The notes under the pieces: generated by a model
The model's input: only the letters and a program-made list of their open reading frames with translations
Databases searched by the model: none
What the model was told of the DNA's origin: nothing
Program-made: the position numbers and the translations under genes
Source: Beverwykella pulmonaria
Taxonomy: Eukaryota; Ascomycota; Dothideomycetes; Pleosporales; Melanommataceae
NCBI GenBank assembly: GCA_001599595.1
Contig: BCHH01000005.1
Coordinates: forward strand, 1,989,269 to 2,053,268
Direction: 5' to 3'
Length of the DNA: 64,000 nucleotides
Shown here: positions 10,181-23,435 of the stretch, piece after piece
How the letters are laid out: each line of letters starts with the position of its first letter
Numbering within the stretch: position 1 is the first letter of the stretch

Positions 10181-12477
10181 TACAAAAGGCGCGTAGAGTA
10201 GGAATAGGGACAAGGAGACTCAAGGGCGGCATCCCAGAGAAATAGGCACAGCAACTCGCTTGTCTAGTGGGAATATCGGTTCTAGGTATGGAGATCAGCG
10301 AGCGTACAGGAGCACGAAACATCGAGCTACACTGAAGAAATGCGTCTGAAGTCGAAATACTGCAGTAGTATAACGAGCTATCTCTGCCGTTCTTTGCTAG
10401 ATCCTAGATTCTGTGAGGGTGCCTGAACAGGCTCCATGCGGGGGTAGGTACAGTTAGATATACAGCCTGCAACATAAATGTAGAATTCCGTCTCTAGAGG
10501 TTGACGGAAGGTAGAAGATGAGTCGATGAACAAACTAGCATCTCTCAATGAAGCTTCTATGTGTTTAAGACCACTCAATCTAATTAGCATTACGGTTCGT
10601 TTTCCAAGTTCAACTCAAGCTTTCCTTATACTTAGCTGTCAGGATGCCTTCACAAGTGATGTATAATGCTGAAGGAGCGATCAGCATTTATGAACGCATC
10701 ATCAACTATACCTTTACAAACTTCTTTGTCTTGAAAGTCCTAGGCTCGAACGATGCCATGACTGTATTCAGAGACGCTCGGGTGACTGCGCTATTGTGCG
10801 AGGAGCGGTGGTAGAGAGGTGTGAAGAATAAAGTTATGGTAGTTGGCTAAAGGAAAAGTTGCGGATGGTGCAACAGATGCTCATGTTGATGCTCATGTTG
10901 ATGTTCGAGGTCCCCTCGCCAGTAATGAACAAACAAGCAATGTCCCACTGAAAACCTTTGGGCAGAGCGAAATGAAGTCGACCAGTGCACCGTCTTGAAT
11001 GCGAGGCTGCGAGATGCATCGGACGAGATGGTTGCGAATCCCGTGGAGGCTGTGCTGGGTGCGGTGTATCTGGATGGCAGAGAGAATGCCATGGGTGTGG
11101 AGCAGCACCTCGGTCTGGACCGGTACCAGTTTCTGTAGTCAAGACGGTGTGTGATGATGAGGGTGGAGGTGTTGTTGATGGGCAACGTAGCCGAACTTGG
11201 AAGGCACAACCAGTCACGAAGCATATGGTGAGATTAGATAAGAGCCACTGCCGTGGCTGTGCAAACAGAGAACTGTTACTGGTGTAGCCCAATCAACCGG
11301 AAAAAAGTCTAGATCATGACCTTACGCGGCCCGTTGTGGTTGACATGGGGGTGACGAGCTGAAACGCACCGCAAGATGGTTGCGATGGATCAGGTGTTGC
11401 GGGGCGGCGATATATTTCGCGCGACGGATCCGGGTTCGACGTGGTGTTTCAAGACGCACGGGTTGTGGCTGACGAGATCTAGATCTTTGATGTTGCATGG
11501 ATTATTGCCAGGGATGTGGCACGGCAATCTTGTTAGGCGACGAGCGGGCTGAGCGCGCGCATGGTTGACGGCGGCCTTTGCATCACTGGGAGATTTGAAT
11601 TGGACGACGACGAGAGGGCATCGATGCCTGCAAGCTTGACGCGCCGCAATCGTGGTGTCAGGTGCTGACTCTTCTAACGGCTGCTTGGCCCATGGTTGAC
11701 AGCGCGCGTTGCACACGTACTGTTGTGCCTCGCTCTGCCCTGTTTTCGCCAGTCTCCAAGGGGACGAGAGGCAGACAAGCGCACCAATGACCGCATGCCA
11801 GCAGAATAGGAGACTCAATTGAGTTTCTCGCGCCGCCATGGACGCGCCAGAAGAAGGCGATCAGCGAGATGGGCTCCCTCGATGGCATTTTAAATGCGTA
11901 CAGATCGGGGAAGCGCCAGATTCATCAACATGACATGGCCGGGGGTGCTGGGTGAGTCTCGGCTCGGGAGCGCGTGCGAATCAGCGGCGCACGCACAAGC
12001 AATCTCCACAGGGCACATCTGTCCGCCAACTCCTTTCATCGGATTGCTGTTTCGCACCCTGCCGTTAGAAGGCCTCTGTAAGGGCTCGCGCGGCCACTCC
12101 GGCACGCTGTCTCTCGCGCTGCCCCTCCTGCAGCAGTGAGGATGCTGCGAAGCCACGCGCGGCAGGCGGCGCAGAAGGAGAGTCTTTGACGATCTGGACG
12201 GTGGTGAAAGGCACAAGCGAGCTGAGCGTGGCACCGACCAATCAAGAATAGCTAGTGTTCCAACCACGCGCCAAGGCAAGCTTGCGTGCCCCGGCTAGCG
12301 TGCGCCTAACCGGATTTTGGGCCTATGACGGAGTCGCGAGTCGATACACCTGGGCAGATCGTGGGTCCATACTTAATCTCCTGTGCCCACCGCCTCAACA
12401 ACCTCTAGTTCCACTCTTCCTCCTCGAAGCCTCTCACCACGCCTCCTCCGCGCGCCATCCCACTGCCATTGCCCGCC
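10181..12477. other. Intergenic, GC-richer, no supported gene
   Basis: Several overlapping ORFs of 100-150 codons occur on both strands (for example 10834-11292 and 11390-11839, minus), but none shows a domain, intron pattern or consistent codon use. The last few hundred bases are the likely promoter and leader of the channel gene at 12478. Confidence 0.45.
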
Positions 12478-15277
12478 ATGGCGATCGCTGAGCTCTTCGT
12501 CCGAGTGAGCAACCATGTGCCGGGCTTCCCCATCCAAACTCGTGCTAACAGCGACCCCAGGATGATGGCCAGCCCGCCAGCAACAGAGACACGGCCGAGT
12601 CCAACTCTCTCTCTGGCATGGTGTCGACCCTCGTGCCGACCTTGCTCATCGCCGTCATCTTCGTGACCCTGTTCTTCATCTTCCGCGGCAAGTTTCGACG
12701 AGTCTACGCGCCGAGGACCTACATCGACAGCTTGGGCGACCAGCGCAAAACCCCCGCCCCGAGCGCTGGCTTTTTCGGATGGATCAAGGACTTCCGCTCC
12801 ATCAGCGACCGCCACATCTTGGACCACCAGTCCATCGACGCTTATTTGTTTGTGAGGTACTTCAAGCTCATTGTCATTATCAGCTTCTTGGGATGCTGCA
12901 TCACGTGGCCTGTTCTGTTTCCTATCAACATCACCGTAAGCTGCACTCACATCCCCCCGCAACCCACCTTGTCTCCCCTGTTCTAACCGAGCTAGGGTGG
13001 TGGTGGAAAGCAACAGCTTGACATGCTGTCCATGGCCAATGTTGTAAATGTAAATCGCTACTACGCCCATGCCCTTGTATCATGTGTTTTCCTGGGCCTG
13101 GTCATGATTATCATTGCGCGGGAGAGCTTCTTCACCGTCAACATCCGCCAAGCATACCGCCGCTCGCCATGGGGCGCCAGCCGCCTTTCCTCCAAGACCA
13201 TCCTCTTCACCAACGTGCCCAAGGCTCTTACCCAGGAAGCGCTCTTTGGCATGTTCCCGGGCGTCCAGCACGCGTGGGTCGCTTCCAACTGCAAAGAACT
13301 CACAGAAATGGTGGAGGACAGGGACGACACGGCACTCAAGCTGGAGGCCGCCGAAATCCAATTGTCGCGCGATGCGAACCTGAACCGCATGAAGGCCGCA
13401 AAGGGAAAGAAGGCCTACCAGGGCGAGGACGCCGAGGGCGGATCGAAATGGCTCAACCCAAAGGATCGTCCCACTCACAAACTGAAATTCTTGATCGGAA
13501 AGAAGGTGGACACGATCGAGTACGGCCGGCAGCACCTTGCAGAAATCATCCCCAAAATCCAGCAAGAGCAGGACAAGCATTGGAAAGGCCAAGGCGAACT
13601 TGTCGGTGCCGTCTTCTTGGAATTCGACACGCAGAGATCGGCACAGGATGCATGGCAGTTGATGCAGAATCGGAAGACAAAGCCCAATTCGAAAATGGCC
13701 GCACGACAGCTGGGTGTTCTTCCCCAGGAAGTTGTATGGAACAACCTTCGAATCGGCACTGCGGAGCACTGGGTGCGATGGGCAGCGGCTACTGCTTTCA
13801 TCACGGCTATGATTGTCTTCTGGGCGATTCCCGTCACGTTCGTCGGTGCGGTGTCGCAGATCAACTACTTGACCAAGCTTTTGCCTTGGCTCAGCTTCAT
13901 CAACAAGATTCCCAAGGTCATCCTGGGTGTCGTCACTGGCCTTCTCCCCGTTGTCATGCTTGCAGTCCTCATGGCTTTGGTGCCTATCATTTGCCGATGT
14001 AAGCATTTTCTTTATATCCCTGAACATCAAGTCCCACGCTAATGTATTGTCTAGTGTTGGCCAAGCTTGCTGGTTATGTCACGCTCTCCCAAGTGGAGCT
14101 GCAAACACAGTCTTGGTACTTTGCCTTCCAAGTGATCCAGGTCTTCCTCATCACTACATTCGCCGGTGCCGCCACCACTGTGATTGACGCCGTGAAGAAG
14201 AATCCCGGCTCCGCGCTCACCCTTCTCTCGGAGAACCTTCCCAAGGCATCCAACGTCTACATCAACTTCTTCATTCTCTTCGGCTTGTCTTCCGCTGCTG
14301 GTACGCTTCTCAACATTGGTGGCTTCGTTGGTGTGGTCCTCTTAGGCCGCATTCTACCGGGCAAGACACCTCGCGCCATCTTCCAGAAACTCACCACCCT
14401 GGCTGCTCCAATGTGGGGCTCCGAATTGCCCAAGTGGGTCAACTTGGGTGTCATTGCACTCAGCTACTCGTGCATTGCACCTTTGGTCCTAGGATTCTGT
14501 ACCGTTGGTCTATCGCTCATCTACATTGCTTTCCGGTACAACTTCCTTTACACCTACGAAACCATCATCGACACGAAAGGTGCTGCATATCAACGCGCCC
14601 TCTCCCAACTCATCACTGGTGTCTACATCTCGGAGCTATGCCTGATCGGTCTCTTTTCCATCGCCACCGGCAAAAACCGTGCTGCCACAGGTCCTCTTGC
14701 CATTGAATTTGTTCTTTTTGGAGTTACCATTCTATTCCACGTCACCCTTCGCAAGGCACTCACACACCACGAAGCTCGTATTGCGTACTCGGACTCCGTT
14801 GCAACACCTAACCACAACCTCGAGAAAGGTGTTGACCAGGTGGATGGCGCAGGCCTGCCAGTTGAGAAGAATGCTGTGACCACAAACGGCCACAACTCTC
14901 CTGTAGCCCAGCCGCGCGCTACCCGCATCCCCGCTTTCATCTCGCGCATCATCAACCCGGAGTCGAGCTCCACAGCCACGCTTTCGGCCTCCCTCGAGCA
15001 ATACTACCACACCCCTCAGCCGCCGCTACCCGTCGACATCGCGAAGCGCGCCTACTTTAACCCGGCCGTTACCTCCCCGACACCTGTTCTCTGGATTGTT
15101 CGGGATGAAATGGGCATCTCTGCGCGCGAGGTCACCAACACGACGAAGGCGGTGCCAGGACTAGTCATCACGGATGAACAAGCCACCTTCAACGAGAAGA
15201 ACAAGATTGACTGGAAGGGTGCGGAGGACGGGTCTGCCAGGGCGGCGCCCATCTTCGAAGAGAAGATCATCTACTAG
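12478..15277 (+). CDS. CSC1/OSCA-like (DUF221) membrane channel
   Basis: Predicted mechanosensitive, calcium-permeable cation channel of the CSC1/OSCA/TMEM63 family (RSN1_TM, PHM7_cyt and RSN1_7TM regions), about 875 residues, within the family's usual size. Four exons: 12478-12504, 12561-12935, 12996-13998 and 14055-15277. The introns (56, 60 and 56 bp) have GTGAGC, GTAAGC and GTAAGC donors, and phases agree. The N-terminal membrane segment (VSTLVPTLLIAVIFVTLFFI) is followed by two more (FKLIVIISFLGCCITWPVLF and the region after NRYYAHALVS). A long cytosolic domain follows with TILFTNVPKALTQE and EYGRQHLAEIIPK, then the C-terminal multi-pass block from about WVRWAAATAFITAMIVFWAI to FVLFGVTILFHVTL. 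The hydrophilic tail, about 150 residues, is fungal-specific. The start was chosen because the 9-codon first exon splices in frame to DDGQPASN. Which membrane it occupies cannot be told. Confidence 0.93.
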
Positions 15278-16557
15278 ATGTGCATACTCTGAATTCTGGA
15301 TAGCGGTGGGAACGAAGTAATTTGAGCTTGGCTTTGTGAGCCAAAGCATCTTTCAGGATGGCTCGTGAAGACCGCGCAAGCCTCCGAAGAGACGACATGG
15401 AATTGCAATTGGAACGATATGGAGTTTGATACCACACGGGGTCGACTACCCCTTCTTCTTTTTTTGGCTTATGACGAGCGTTCTTTCCATGCGTCATTTG
15501 GCGATTGCCGATGTCCAGTATGTGTGCTGTTGCCTTTTTATTATTAAAGATATCCAGATAGCTCGAGTGTATACGTGTTTAGCGACATATAGATGTTGTT
15601 GTAATGCAAACGATGAGAACAAACTATTTCTTCCTCGCTGTGTATTAGTTAGATGCATGTACTGTACTCATCGCTAACTTTTAATTTTTAATTTAACAAT
15701 ACGTCAAGTCCCCCTCCTTGCGTCCATTCTTCAACACCATCCTCTCGAGCACAGTGCTTATTCCAACTCTCCTCACGCCTCACTCACCTCACCTCACCCC
15801 GCCTCGGCCCCGGAGCAACGAGACATGGGGTACCTCGTTTCACGGGCCTACGGATTTCTCAAGGATCTCGAAACCCAGCCGGCCGGCCGTCATCAAGCGA
15901 TCCCGCTCCGCCCCGCTGCGCCGCCCCCGCTGTGCAAAACGCAACTCCGATCCGTCCTCTTCCAAGTCTATTATGGGCATCTGGAGGGCGTTTAGTACTG
16001 CAGGTTTGATATTTGGAATGTTCTGGCTTGAAAGGGGCCCAAGACAAGTAGTGAGTAATGAATAGTGAATAGTTAATGGTGATTTGCGATTGGATTGGAT
16101 TGGATTGAATCGTAACAAGAGAAAATGCGAACGGTTCAAATAGCGGGTAGATATCAGCAATAAGTGACTGGAATCCCTCTCCTACCGCCAAAACAAGAAG
16201 AGGAAAAAGGGTAGTCAAATGGCCCTCGCAGCTTTCACGCGAAAAGGATTTAGAGTGATGGTAGTGGAGTCTTGGCATCATTATCTACTCAAGCATAACT
16301 CGACTCTCGTGAAGGCAATATAGAGAAAGCCGGCCCAAAAATGCAGTGTTCTACCAGGACGCCGCCATGCAAGATACCGACTCAAGATGATCGGGACACC
16401 CCATCATAAAGGGATGTCGACATCGAGCCCAAAGGAAAAATACCTCCCACCCTTCCCAAACCGACCAGCCCATCCCAAGAATTACAATTACATATTTACG
16501 CCGTAAACGAATCGTTTGACGGCATGACTTACCTGATTCATTAAGTTGGTACTCTTA
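15278..16557. other. Convergent 3' intergenic region
   Basis: It lies between the 3' ends of the channel gene (+) and the C2 gene (-). A 56-codon ORF at 15825-15995 (+) starts after a CT-rich, promoter-like stretch and reads MGYLVSRAYGFLKDLE at its N-terminus. It has no recognised homologue, and I treat it as unproven. GGATT repeats lie near 16088-16110. Confidence 0.45.
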
Positions 16558-19537
16558 TTATCCATATCTCCGCCTCGCTGTAGCACCCCGGCTCCGTCCA
16601 GCGCTGCCAGGACCAATGTCAATGGACTGTAACTCCAGACTTAGAGCATGCATATCCTCAGACTGATACCCAGCATCCATGGGGATCTTCGCAGGAATAG
16701 GAGGTCCAGACATAGACAGGCGTGAGCCAGCGCCGTAGCTTGGACTGCTCCCATACCCGCCGACGTTCTCGCGTTCACGGAGAGGGCCCGAGATATGTGA
16801 AGGCGATGACTGCATTGCAGAATACTCCGGCCGTTGGTTACGCTTTTGAAGCCTATTACGACCTCCAGAATCATACGGGCTCTGACTGGCAAGCACCATC
16901 GCACCAGCATTCACAGGTGAGTTGTTGCTGCTGTAGCTATGTCGTGTAGATACTAACGCATTGCTAGGACTTCCGGTAGAACCGAACGATGCGCTGGCCG
17001 CATTCCGAATCCTCTCTCGTTCCATGCGTTCCCTGCGGTATTTGGCTTCTCTCTCCTTGGCTGCCTCAAGATCACGAGCCCCACCGAGTGCGGCTCGCTC
17101 TCGTGTTGGACGGTCTTTCTCGCCGCCTTTCCGTTCCGGCTCAGGTGCCCAACTGTCGACAGGCAAGTGATCAGAGGCATCAATGACACGACCACTAAAT
17201 GTGACAATTTGGCCTTCGTCGTTGTACTCCATACTGCTACCGGGGCGTTCGTCTTCCCCGCCTCCGTTGGCTCCGGAGTTTGACGATCGCGATACAGTTG
17301 GGTTCAATACATCGAAACTGTCTGGAGCAAAAGCAGAGAATCTTCGCTCCCCTGTATCGGCAGAGGAAGGCGGGGGTCGAGGAGAAACAGATTTCCGCGT
17401 GGGCATGCTTCGCGTTGGCCCTCGAGACGCGCGGTTGTTGACCAGGCTTTGACTATTGTCTTGATTAATGCCTGGACTCAGCGCGCGAGGCTTGATGATC
17501 GGGGCAGACTCGTGGACGGGAGACGTGTGTTGTGGCTCTTGCGGAGGTGCATGCGAATAGTATTCGGGGGACTCCACTGGAGATATGGACTGATCGTGAG
17601 TGAGGCGATGCGGCTGTAGAGGAGTCTCATATTGAGGAGGAGTTCGATAGTCCGACTCTGAATACTGCCGCAGCCGCGGAGGTGTCTCATAAGATGGCGA
17701 GTTCTCGTACCCATTTGAATCTCTATTGTCGCTTCGAAGGCTGATGCGGTTCTCTTGACGGGACGGCTGATATCCAGCAACAAGGCTGGCTGGAATAAGA
17801 GATGTCTCCTGTCTAAGAGGGGATGGAGCCATTGCATCGCGAGAGACCGGGCGACTCGTAGGCTGTGGAGATACGCGAGGATGGGTGTATCTGCGCTCTG
17901 CACTGTGAGTGATGGAATAATCGTCCAACCCATATGGTTGAGGTGGCGAATCATATCCAATCCGGGCAGGCTCCTCGCGATACCGGGAGAAGTTGAGAGG
18001 TGCTGGAGAGTCCCCCTGATAATTTGGCGGTGGCTCCTCATAATGCTGCACTATAGTGGCGGCATTGCTTCGATGCATAGGCGGTGGAGGTGGGATATCG
18101 TCTTCATCCTCGACCGTAGGTTGCATTGCACTGGACGGACGGCCATGTGCCTCATAGTGATCATAGGGAGACTGTGAGTCCATGTAGCCATCAGGCTGAT
18201 AAGGATCGTGAGGCGAGACCTGCTCCTGACTGCGGTTGCCATTTCGGCTCATCCGTAGTGGCTCGACATGGTAAAACGGGTCTTGGTACAGATCCTGCCG
18301 TTGCTGGTAACCTTCGTCGAATTGGGGTGCTGAGTAGAATTCTTGTCGAGGAGGCTCAGCTTCGTACGAATGATGTGTCGGGACATTGGGAGCGGAATAG
18401 GAGTGGGGCAGGTCGATAGAGCGTCCTTGTGCGTGACCTTGAGAAGAACGGAAGTCGATTTGGGACGTGGCCCGATTGCCAAAGTCCTGAGAGTGCTGTG
18501 GTGATGGATCAATCGGTTGGACTTCATATGGCTTAGGCGCAGTGTAAGACATGTCGAATCCATCTTGGTTGTATTGCTGCGTGCTGACAGGCTGTGGAGG
18601 TGGATTGGGTGAAGTGTTGTATGCCTCGAGTTCGGATGATCGTGAGGGTCGCTGCTGGTGTTGAGGGGTGTGATGGTTCGAGGCCGGCGTGCCATTGCCT
18701 GACGCAGTTTCGGGCACAGGCCGTCGGACAGGCTGCGCATCAGGATGGGGCTCTCGGCGCTGTGTCGAGGTGGGCTCGTTGGGCCGTTGCTGTCGCGGAG
18801 GGGTCCCATAGCCGCGAGGACCCGACTTTGCCGATTGTAGCCCTACGCGCTGGTCTGGGGTGCCGACAGGAGAGGGAGATGCTGCCGTGGGGTCAGACGG
18901 AAGGGGCCTCCGCTTCACCGGTGTGCTGGATGCGCTCTCTCGCGGCCCCCCAACTGCTTTATGCTGCATCTCGGCACGCCCACTCTCCGTCTTCTTCTCC
19001 GCCGCCGGCTTCTCCACCTTCGGCCGGGTGTCGTAGTATGTGAGCTCGATGCGGATCTCTCCCGCGTATTTCCCTTTACAGGTAAGGCCGTGCCATATGT
19101 CGCTTTGTCCTCCGCCAGGCGTCAGAATGGACTCGAGGCTGGCCCATGTCTCCCCGATCAATTCCGTCTTCTTATCGTCGTTGAAGACAGACACCTTGAG
19201 CTGGTGGTAGTCGGGGGAGTCGTGGACGGTAAAGCGCAGTTCCTGGTCCCTAAGGAAACGATGAGTACAAGCCGACTAACATTGAATGTGCATGCACTCA
19301 CCACTTGGGCGTCTGGCCGCCTCTCTTGTCCGTCGTCGTCTTTTTGGCTTCTTTGCCGAGGCGAGCAGCGCAGTAGGGATCTTGCTTCCCCATGGACCTT
19401 CTGTTAGGGAGATTTTTGGCCCGGTCAATGATGGCCACAAGCGTGCCTATGACGGGCCCGTCCACAGTCATGTCGGAGAAGATGCCCGCCGTGTGCTGGC
19501 TGCCCATGGCGTTTGCCTTGGTTAGCTTTGTAGCCAT
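16558..19537 (-). CDS. C2-domain protein, Inn1/Fic1-like
   Basis: Predicted 975 residues from two exons, 19537-19302 and 19249-16558. The 52-bp intron has a GTGAGT donor and TTAG acceptor and splits the Trp codon in TPKWDQELRF. The N-terminal C2 domain covers roughly residues 27-155: GTLVAIIDRAKNLPNRRSMG, KQDPYC, LKVSVFNDD, and DIWHGLTCKGKYAGEIRIEL. The rest is long, disordered and Pro/Ser/Gln/Tyr-rich, with many PxxP motifs. This layout is that of fungal Inn1/Fic1 ingression proteins, which link the contractile ring to septum synthesis at the plasma membrane. That role is inferred from architecture; fungal proteins of this type are often longer than yeast Inn1. The start MATKLTKANAMGS was preferred over a longer upstream frame because it begins just before the conserved part; a second Met lies 10 codons on. 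Confidence 0.8.
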
Positions 19538-22238
19538 GATTCCGCGTTTCGCACGCTGCTCCAGCGGGACCTTAGCAAAGTGTAGGGAGCACAAGAAAGT
19601 AGTAGGATGAAGAAGCCGCGGAGGCGGCGGGGACGAGTGCACGGCGGTGCATACGATGCATACGACGCAATTGTCAGCAGACGAAGCAGTGAAAGTGGGA
19701 CAAGGAGACTTGAGAGACGGGAACGATGGGCCCAAGTGCTGCACAAAGGAGCGTCTGCCAGCACGAGTGGTGGTGTGGTGAGGTTGCAGTCGAGGACTAT
19801 TGTTTTGTTGTTCTTGGTCGCCGGTGGCTGGTTCCAGCCACGATGCTCACCGGCCAATCAGCGCACTATGTCAGCACCCGCCGCCATCATTCGTCGATGC
19901 AGTTCACGCACGTTGTTCCTTGCAGCACTGAAACGCGAACTATCCTATTGCCCATGTTTCGCTATGGCCACCGAACTGGGTGCGTGTGTCGCTGGAGTTT
20001 AACGGCCTTACAAGGGTAGCATCACTCGGCGGGGCTGGCTTTGCGCCTCACAGCGCGGGCATAGTCGAGCAGCCCCACCGTACTGGGCGCGTAGCCTGGC
20101 ATCGTGGTACTTGCCCTCATTATGTGACCTGCTCTAGTTGTCTATCATAAGACCTACGTCCTAGAAGCAGCTGCTGGAGAGGCTAACGGCCGAGAACGCA
20201 CGACAAGGCGCACTTCTTCGTCACAGGATCAAGCCCAGCCTCTTCGGGCTCAAGAGGCAAAAAAGCCGCATTCCAGGTTTGTTGGAGGATCAATTGGACG
20301 GCATTTTAAGATCCTCATCATTTCCCATCCTCTTCGCCTTGAACCTTGCCAGGTCTTTCGTCCGGGGTCTCTTTTGGATGGCTGGGGCCACCAGAACAGT
20401 CGTAGTCTTCGTCCGTCCGGTTCATCCTTGTGTTTTTATCTCCAAAGCCTTCCTCAGATTCTCCAGGGTGTATTTTAGTGGATTCACTATCTTGTCTGTG
20501 AGATACACACTTTGCTCTCGCTGAAATGCGTGGGTGCTAAGTGTTCCCACATCCGAGGAGAATAACTAGAGTGCCTCTAGGAGGATCTCTGGGAGGTCGT
20601 AAAGGGCAGGCTGGAAAAAACAACAGGGTAGAGTTAATCCTCTTGTCCTCCGCCTGAACCTTACATTCCCCCCTACGATTCTTTTCGGGAGTGAAAACAT
20701 GCGGTATTTGGAGATTCGGCTGATCGTTATGTGAGCGTCAGTGTCCATTGTCTTCTCATGCCTATTTGCCGGTATCCAGGAGCCAGGTTAAACAGATGCT
20801 GAGTGAACGTCATGTCGCGCTAATATGCCAGTCGAGCCTCGAAAAAATGGTTCTCGGGACGCTTCATTCCGGATCGACCAAAAACACCTTTGCACGTGGT
20901 GATGGCAGAAGGATCTAATCTCTTGGCTGGGCACCAAGTGCAATGCCTTTGAAGGCTGCTCCCATCTCGATGAACGGGCGGGAGGGTGGCTAATCTATCA
21001 ACTTTATTCAAGGTCGACAGCAGTCTGGATCTTCGACAAGACGGGCGACCAATGCTGCTTGGTTTAGCCTCCTCATCCCGCAACCCGAATACGGTATTTC
21101 TGTTTCTGAAAAGCCTCGATCGATTCCACTGCAAGTATTAAGAGGAAGGCGTTCATGTCGACACATGTCCGGACAGTGGGCACGCCTTCGACCGCACACA
21201 TCCTTGCCGAGTATGCAGTCCATTCTTCCGTACGAGGGGCATGCCAGCCCTCGGATAAGAATACATTTCCCCCTCGCTACATTCTTCGTATGACAGAGCA
21301 CTTGCATCCGAACGACTTCTGAAAATTTTGATCAGAGTCGCCGGACAATGTTATATATTGCATGCAGATCCTTTGCACTCTTCGTTCGCCCTGCACAGTC
21401 TGGGGATCACTTTGCCCGGTACACGGGACGCTGGGGTAGTATCAGATTTCTTCAAACAGGTAAGCCCCATTTTCAGCTTGACAACCGAAGGCGAGCCGAT
21501 GTTGGTTCTAGCCAACAGTGTAGAACGGGATGAGCCGACAATCGTGCCAATTCATTTATCCACGTTCTGGAGGTGCATCCTTGTGCATAAGCGCGTGCAG
21601 CGAGGGTGTCGCAACGAAGAGCCGAAAAACCTTGCATCGCTCAAGAAACTCTACATCCGACACCCACCCGGCCCGACGAGGATAAACTCGACGTCGTTTC
21701 AATCAACATGTTGAACTAGCATGCCTGGGTGCCGGCTTCTATATTAATTCAACCGCAGCCTATAGACGCCACCAAAATGTTAGGGCGATATGGGAGATTG
21801 GATGCTCTTGGACCACCTTGAGTCCGGGGAAGTATTCGTAGTAGGATTTTTCCTAGAGCAGTCTGGGCTTAAGGCTGCCGCTGCAGGGAATAAACCTCGG
21901 AATGCAAGACAAAAATAGCAAACGGGTGCACCGAATGCAGCGGCTTGCCGTTAGCCAGTGGCAGCTTGCTATACGTTTCTGAGATACACATGCTTTGATG
22001 TATATATGAGTGAGAGGGGAACAAGCATTGTGACCTCACTTTCCTTCGTATTCCGGCAACCACCATCACCCGCTACGTTGAAAAGGGCTCTAGCAATTAC
22101 AGAGGACATATATCCACCGTATACTGAACCTACTGAACCTTAAGCGACCACTAGAGCGCGGCAAAGTCCGGCCAGACTGCTGTCTTCAGCTACCGCTTTT
22201 CGACTCCAATTCTAACCTCCTTCACCTCCCTAGCCCTC
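19538..22238. other. Long intergenic region, no supported gene
   Basis: Divergent spacer between the C2 gene and the secreted-protein gene. ORFs here are short and overlap on both strands. A stretch near 20160-20330 reads LLERLTAENARQGALLRHR on the plus strand, but no family was recognised. It may hold old, unrecognisable repeats. Confidence 0.4.
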
Positions 22239-22246
22239 TATATAAA
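22239..22246 (+). promoter_or_regulatory. TATA box of the secreted-protein gene
   Basis: TATATAAA lies 171 bp upstream of the ATG at 22417, between CT-rich stretches typical of fungal core promoters and leaders. Confidence 0.6.
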
Positions 22247-22416
22247 CCCGCCGATCCCTTCCAGTCTGCCCCGCCCTACTACACTGCCGAAACAACAAGT
22301 CGACATCGTTCCCAGGATCATCCACGTCGGTCTGAACGCGTTCTCCTGCAGCACTTCATTCCCAACCTCCACGACTCCACGCCGGCCGCCCGCATTCATC
22401 CAACCACTCCGACGAC

Positions 22417-22778
22417 ATGAAGGCCTCCATGATCATTGCCTTCCTCTCTGCCGCCGTCGTTATGGCGAGCCCAGCAGCTGTAAGTCCCTTCGCTGATGTC
22501 TTTCGTTCCATGTGTCGGCCCTCGCACGACGTTTCCTGCACAAAGCCGCTGCGATCGGCACGCCACAAAACTGTGCCGCAGCCTCGCATCACAACAGCCG
22601 CTCCACCATGCGCGCAACAACAAACATTGGCTGAATATCTTAGGTATCCCTCAAGCGTGCCACCCGCGAGGTTATCATCGACCGTGATACTGTCCAGGTC
22701 CAGTCTTGCGTCGAGTGCCCGTGCAGCGGCTTCTCTGGCACCTGCACCTGCGTCACCAACGGTTGCTGCTGCCCGTGA
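22417..22778 (+). CDS. Small secreted cysteine-rich protein
   Basis: Two exons, 22417-22479 and 22644-22778, encode 65 residues. The 164-bp intron has a GTAAGT donor and ends CTTAG; it sits exactly at the end of the signal peptide and is in phase 0. Residues 1-21 (MKASMIIAFLSAAVVMASPA and one Ala) form a clear secretion signal. A Lys-Arg at residues 25-26 could be cut by Kex2, leaving about 39 residues. The last 24 residues hold eight cysteines spaced C-x2-C-x-C-x6-C-x-C-x4-C-C-C, with the stop two codons after the last Cys. Such proteins act outside the cell as candidate effectors, antimicrobial peptides or surface proteins; nothing in the sequence tells which. A TATA box lies 171 bp upstream. 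I recognise no homologue. Without splicing the frame reads through to unrelated sequence, so the gene depends on the intron being real. Confidence 0.72.
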
Positions 22779-23435
22779 GAGAGATGGGTTCATCACCGAT
22801 ATAATATTCAACTTACATTCAACCATGGCAAGATTTGGGTTATGACTAGGGAGCACTCTAGATGGAGCTAGGAGGGCATAGAAATGCCATGCGTCCCTAC
22901 TTGGTGTGTTGGGCAGGGGGCAAAACGGAAAAAACTACGGCTGGCGGTCTTTCTTCATGTTCTGCTGATTTCAAGGCCACCCATTTGGGTAGGCTCTAGA
23001 TCTTTTCTCGGCTAAGAAATCTCGTGTACATCATTTAGAAGTGATATCCATGTAACTCTACCTGCAATTAATCAACTGTCAAAGAAACCTGCTCAGCGAT
23101 TCGTTCCATGTATGACTTTATACCCGCGTTGACCTCTACATTCACAGTTGAGGGATCTCGCGTGTAAGCCCTCCATCTATGTCAAGTTACTGGCCCCAAC
23201 TACTGCGCTACTGCTTAGAGTATCTTTCATACCTCTTTCGTGTGCCTCAAATCCCAAAGCAGACTAGCGCGTTTTCACCTGTGAAAGCGCGTCGACACAG
23301 CTTCTGCATCTCCCATATCCACCATCCACCTTCCACGCCTCGCGATGCCACCACTGACAAGCCTAACCTCTGAACTGCGTCCATGCTCGCAATCTCATCC
23401 CATAATACACGCACCACCTTGATGTCCATAACACC
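22779..23435. other. Intergenic, no supported gene
   Basis: 3' region of the secreted-protein gene and promoter of the next gene. Nothing else was recognised. Confidence 0.5.

Noticed and set aside
10834..11292. 152-codon minus ORF
   Set aside because: Three overlapping frames are open in the same stretch, none with a motif or consistent codon use.
13080..14030. 316-codon minus ORF and 306-codon plus ORF in other frames
   Set aside because: Both overlap the well-supported channel exon 12996-13998 and show no domain.
15825..15995. 56-codon ORF after a CT-rich leader
   Set aside because: Short, no known homologue, no splice partner. It cannot be told from chance.
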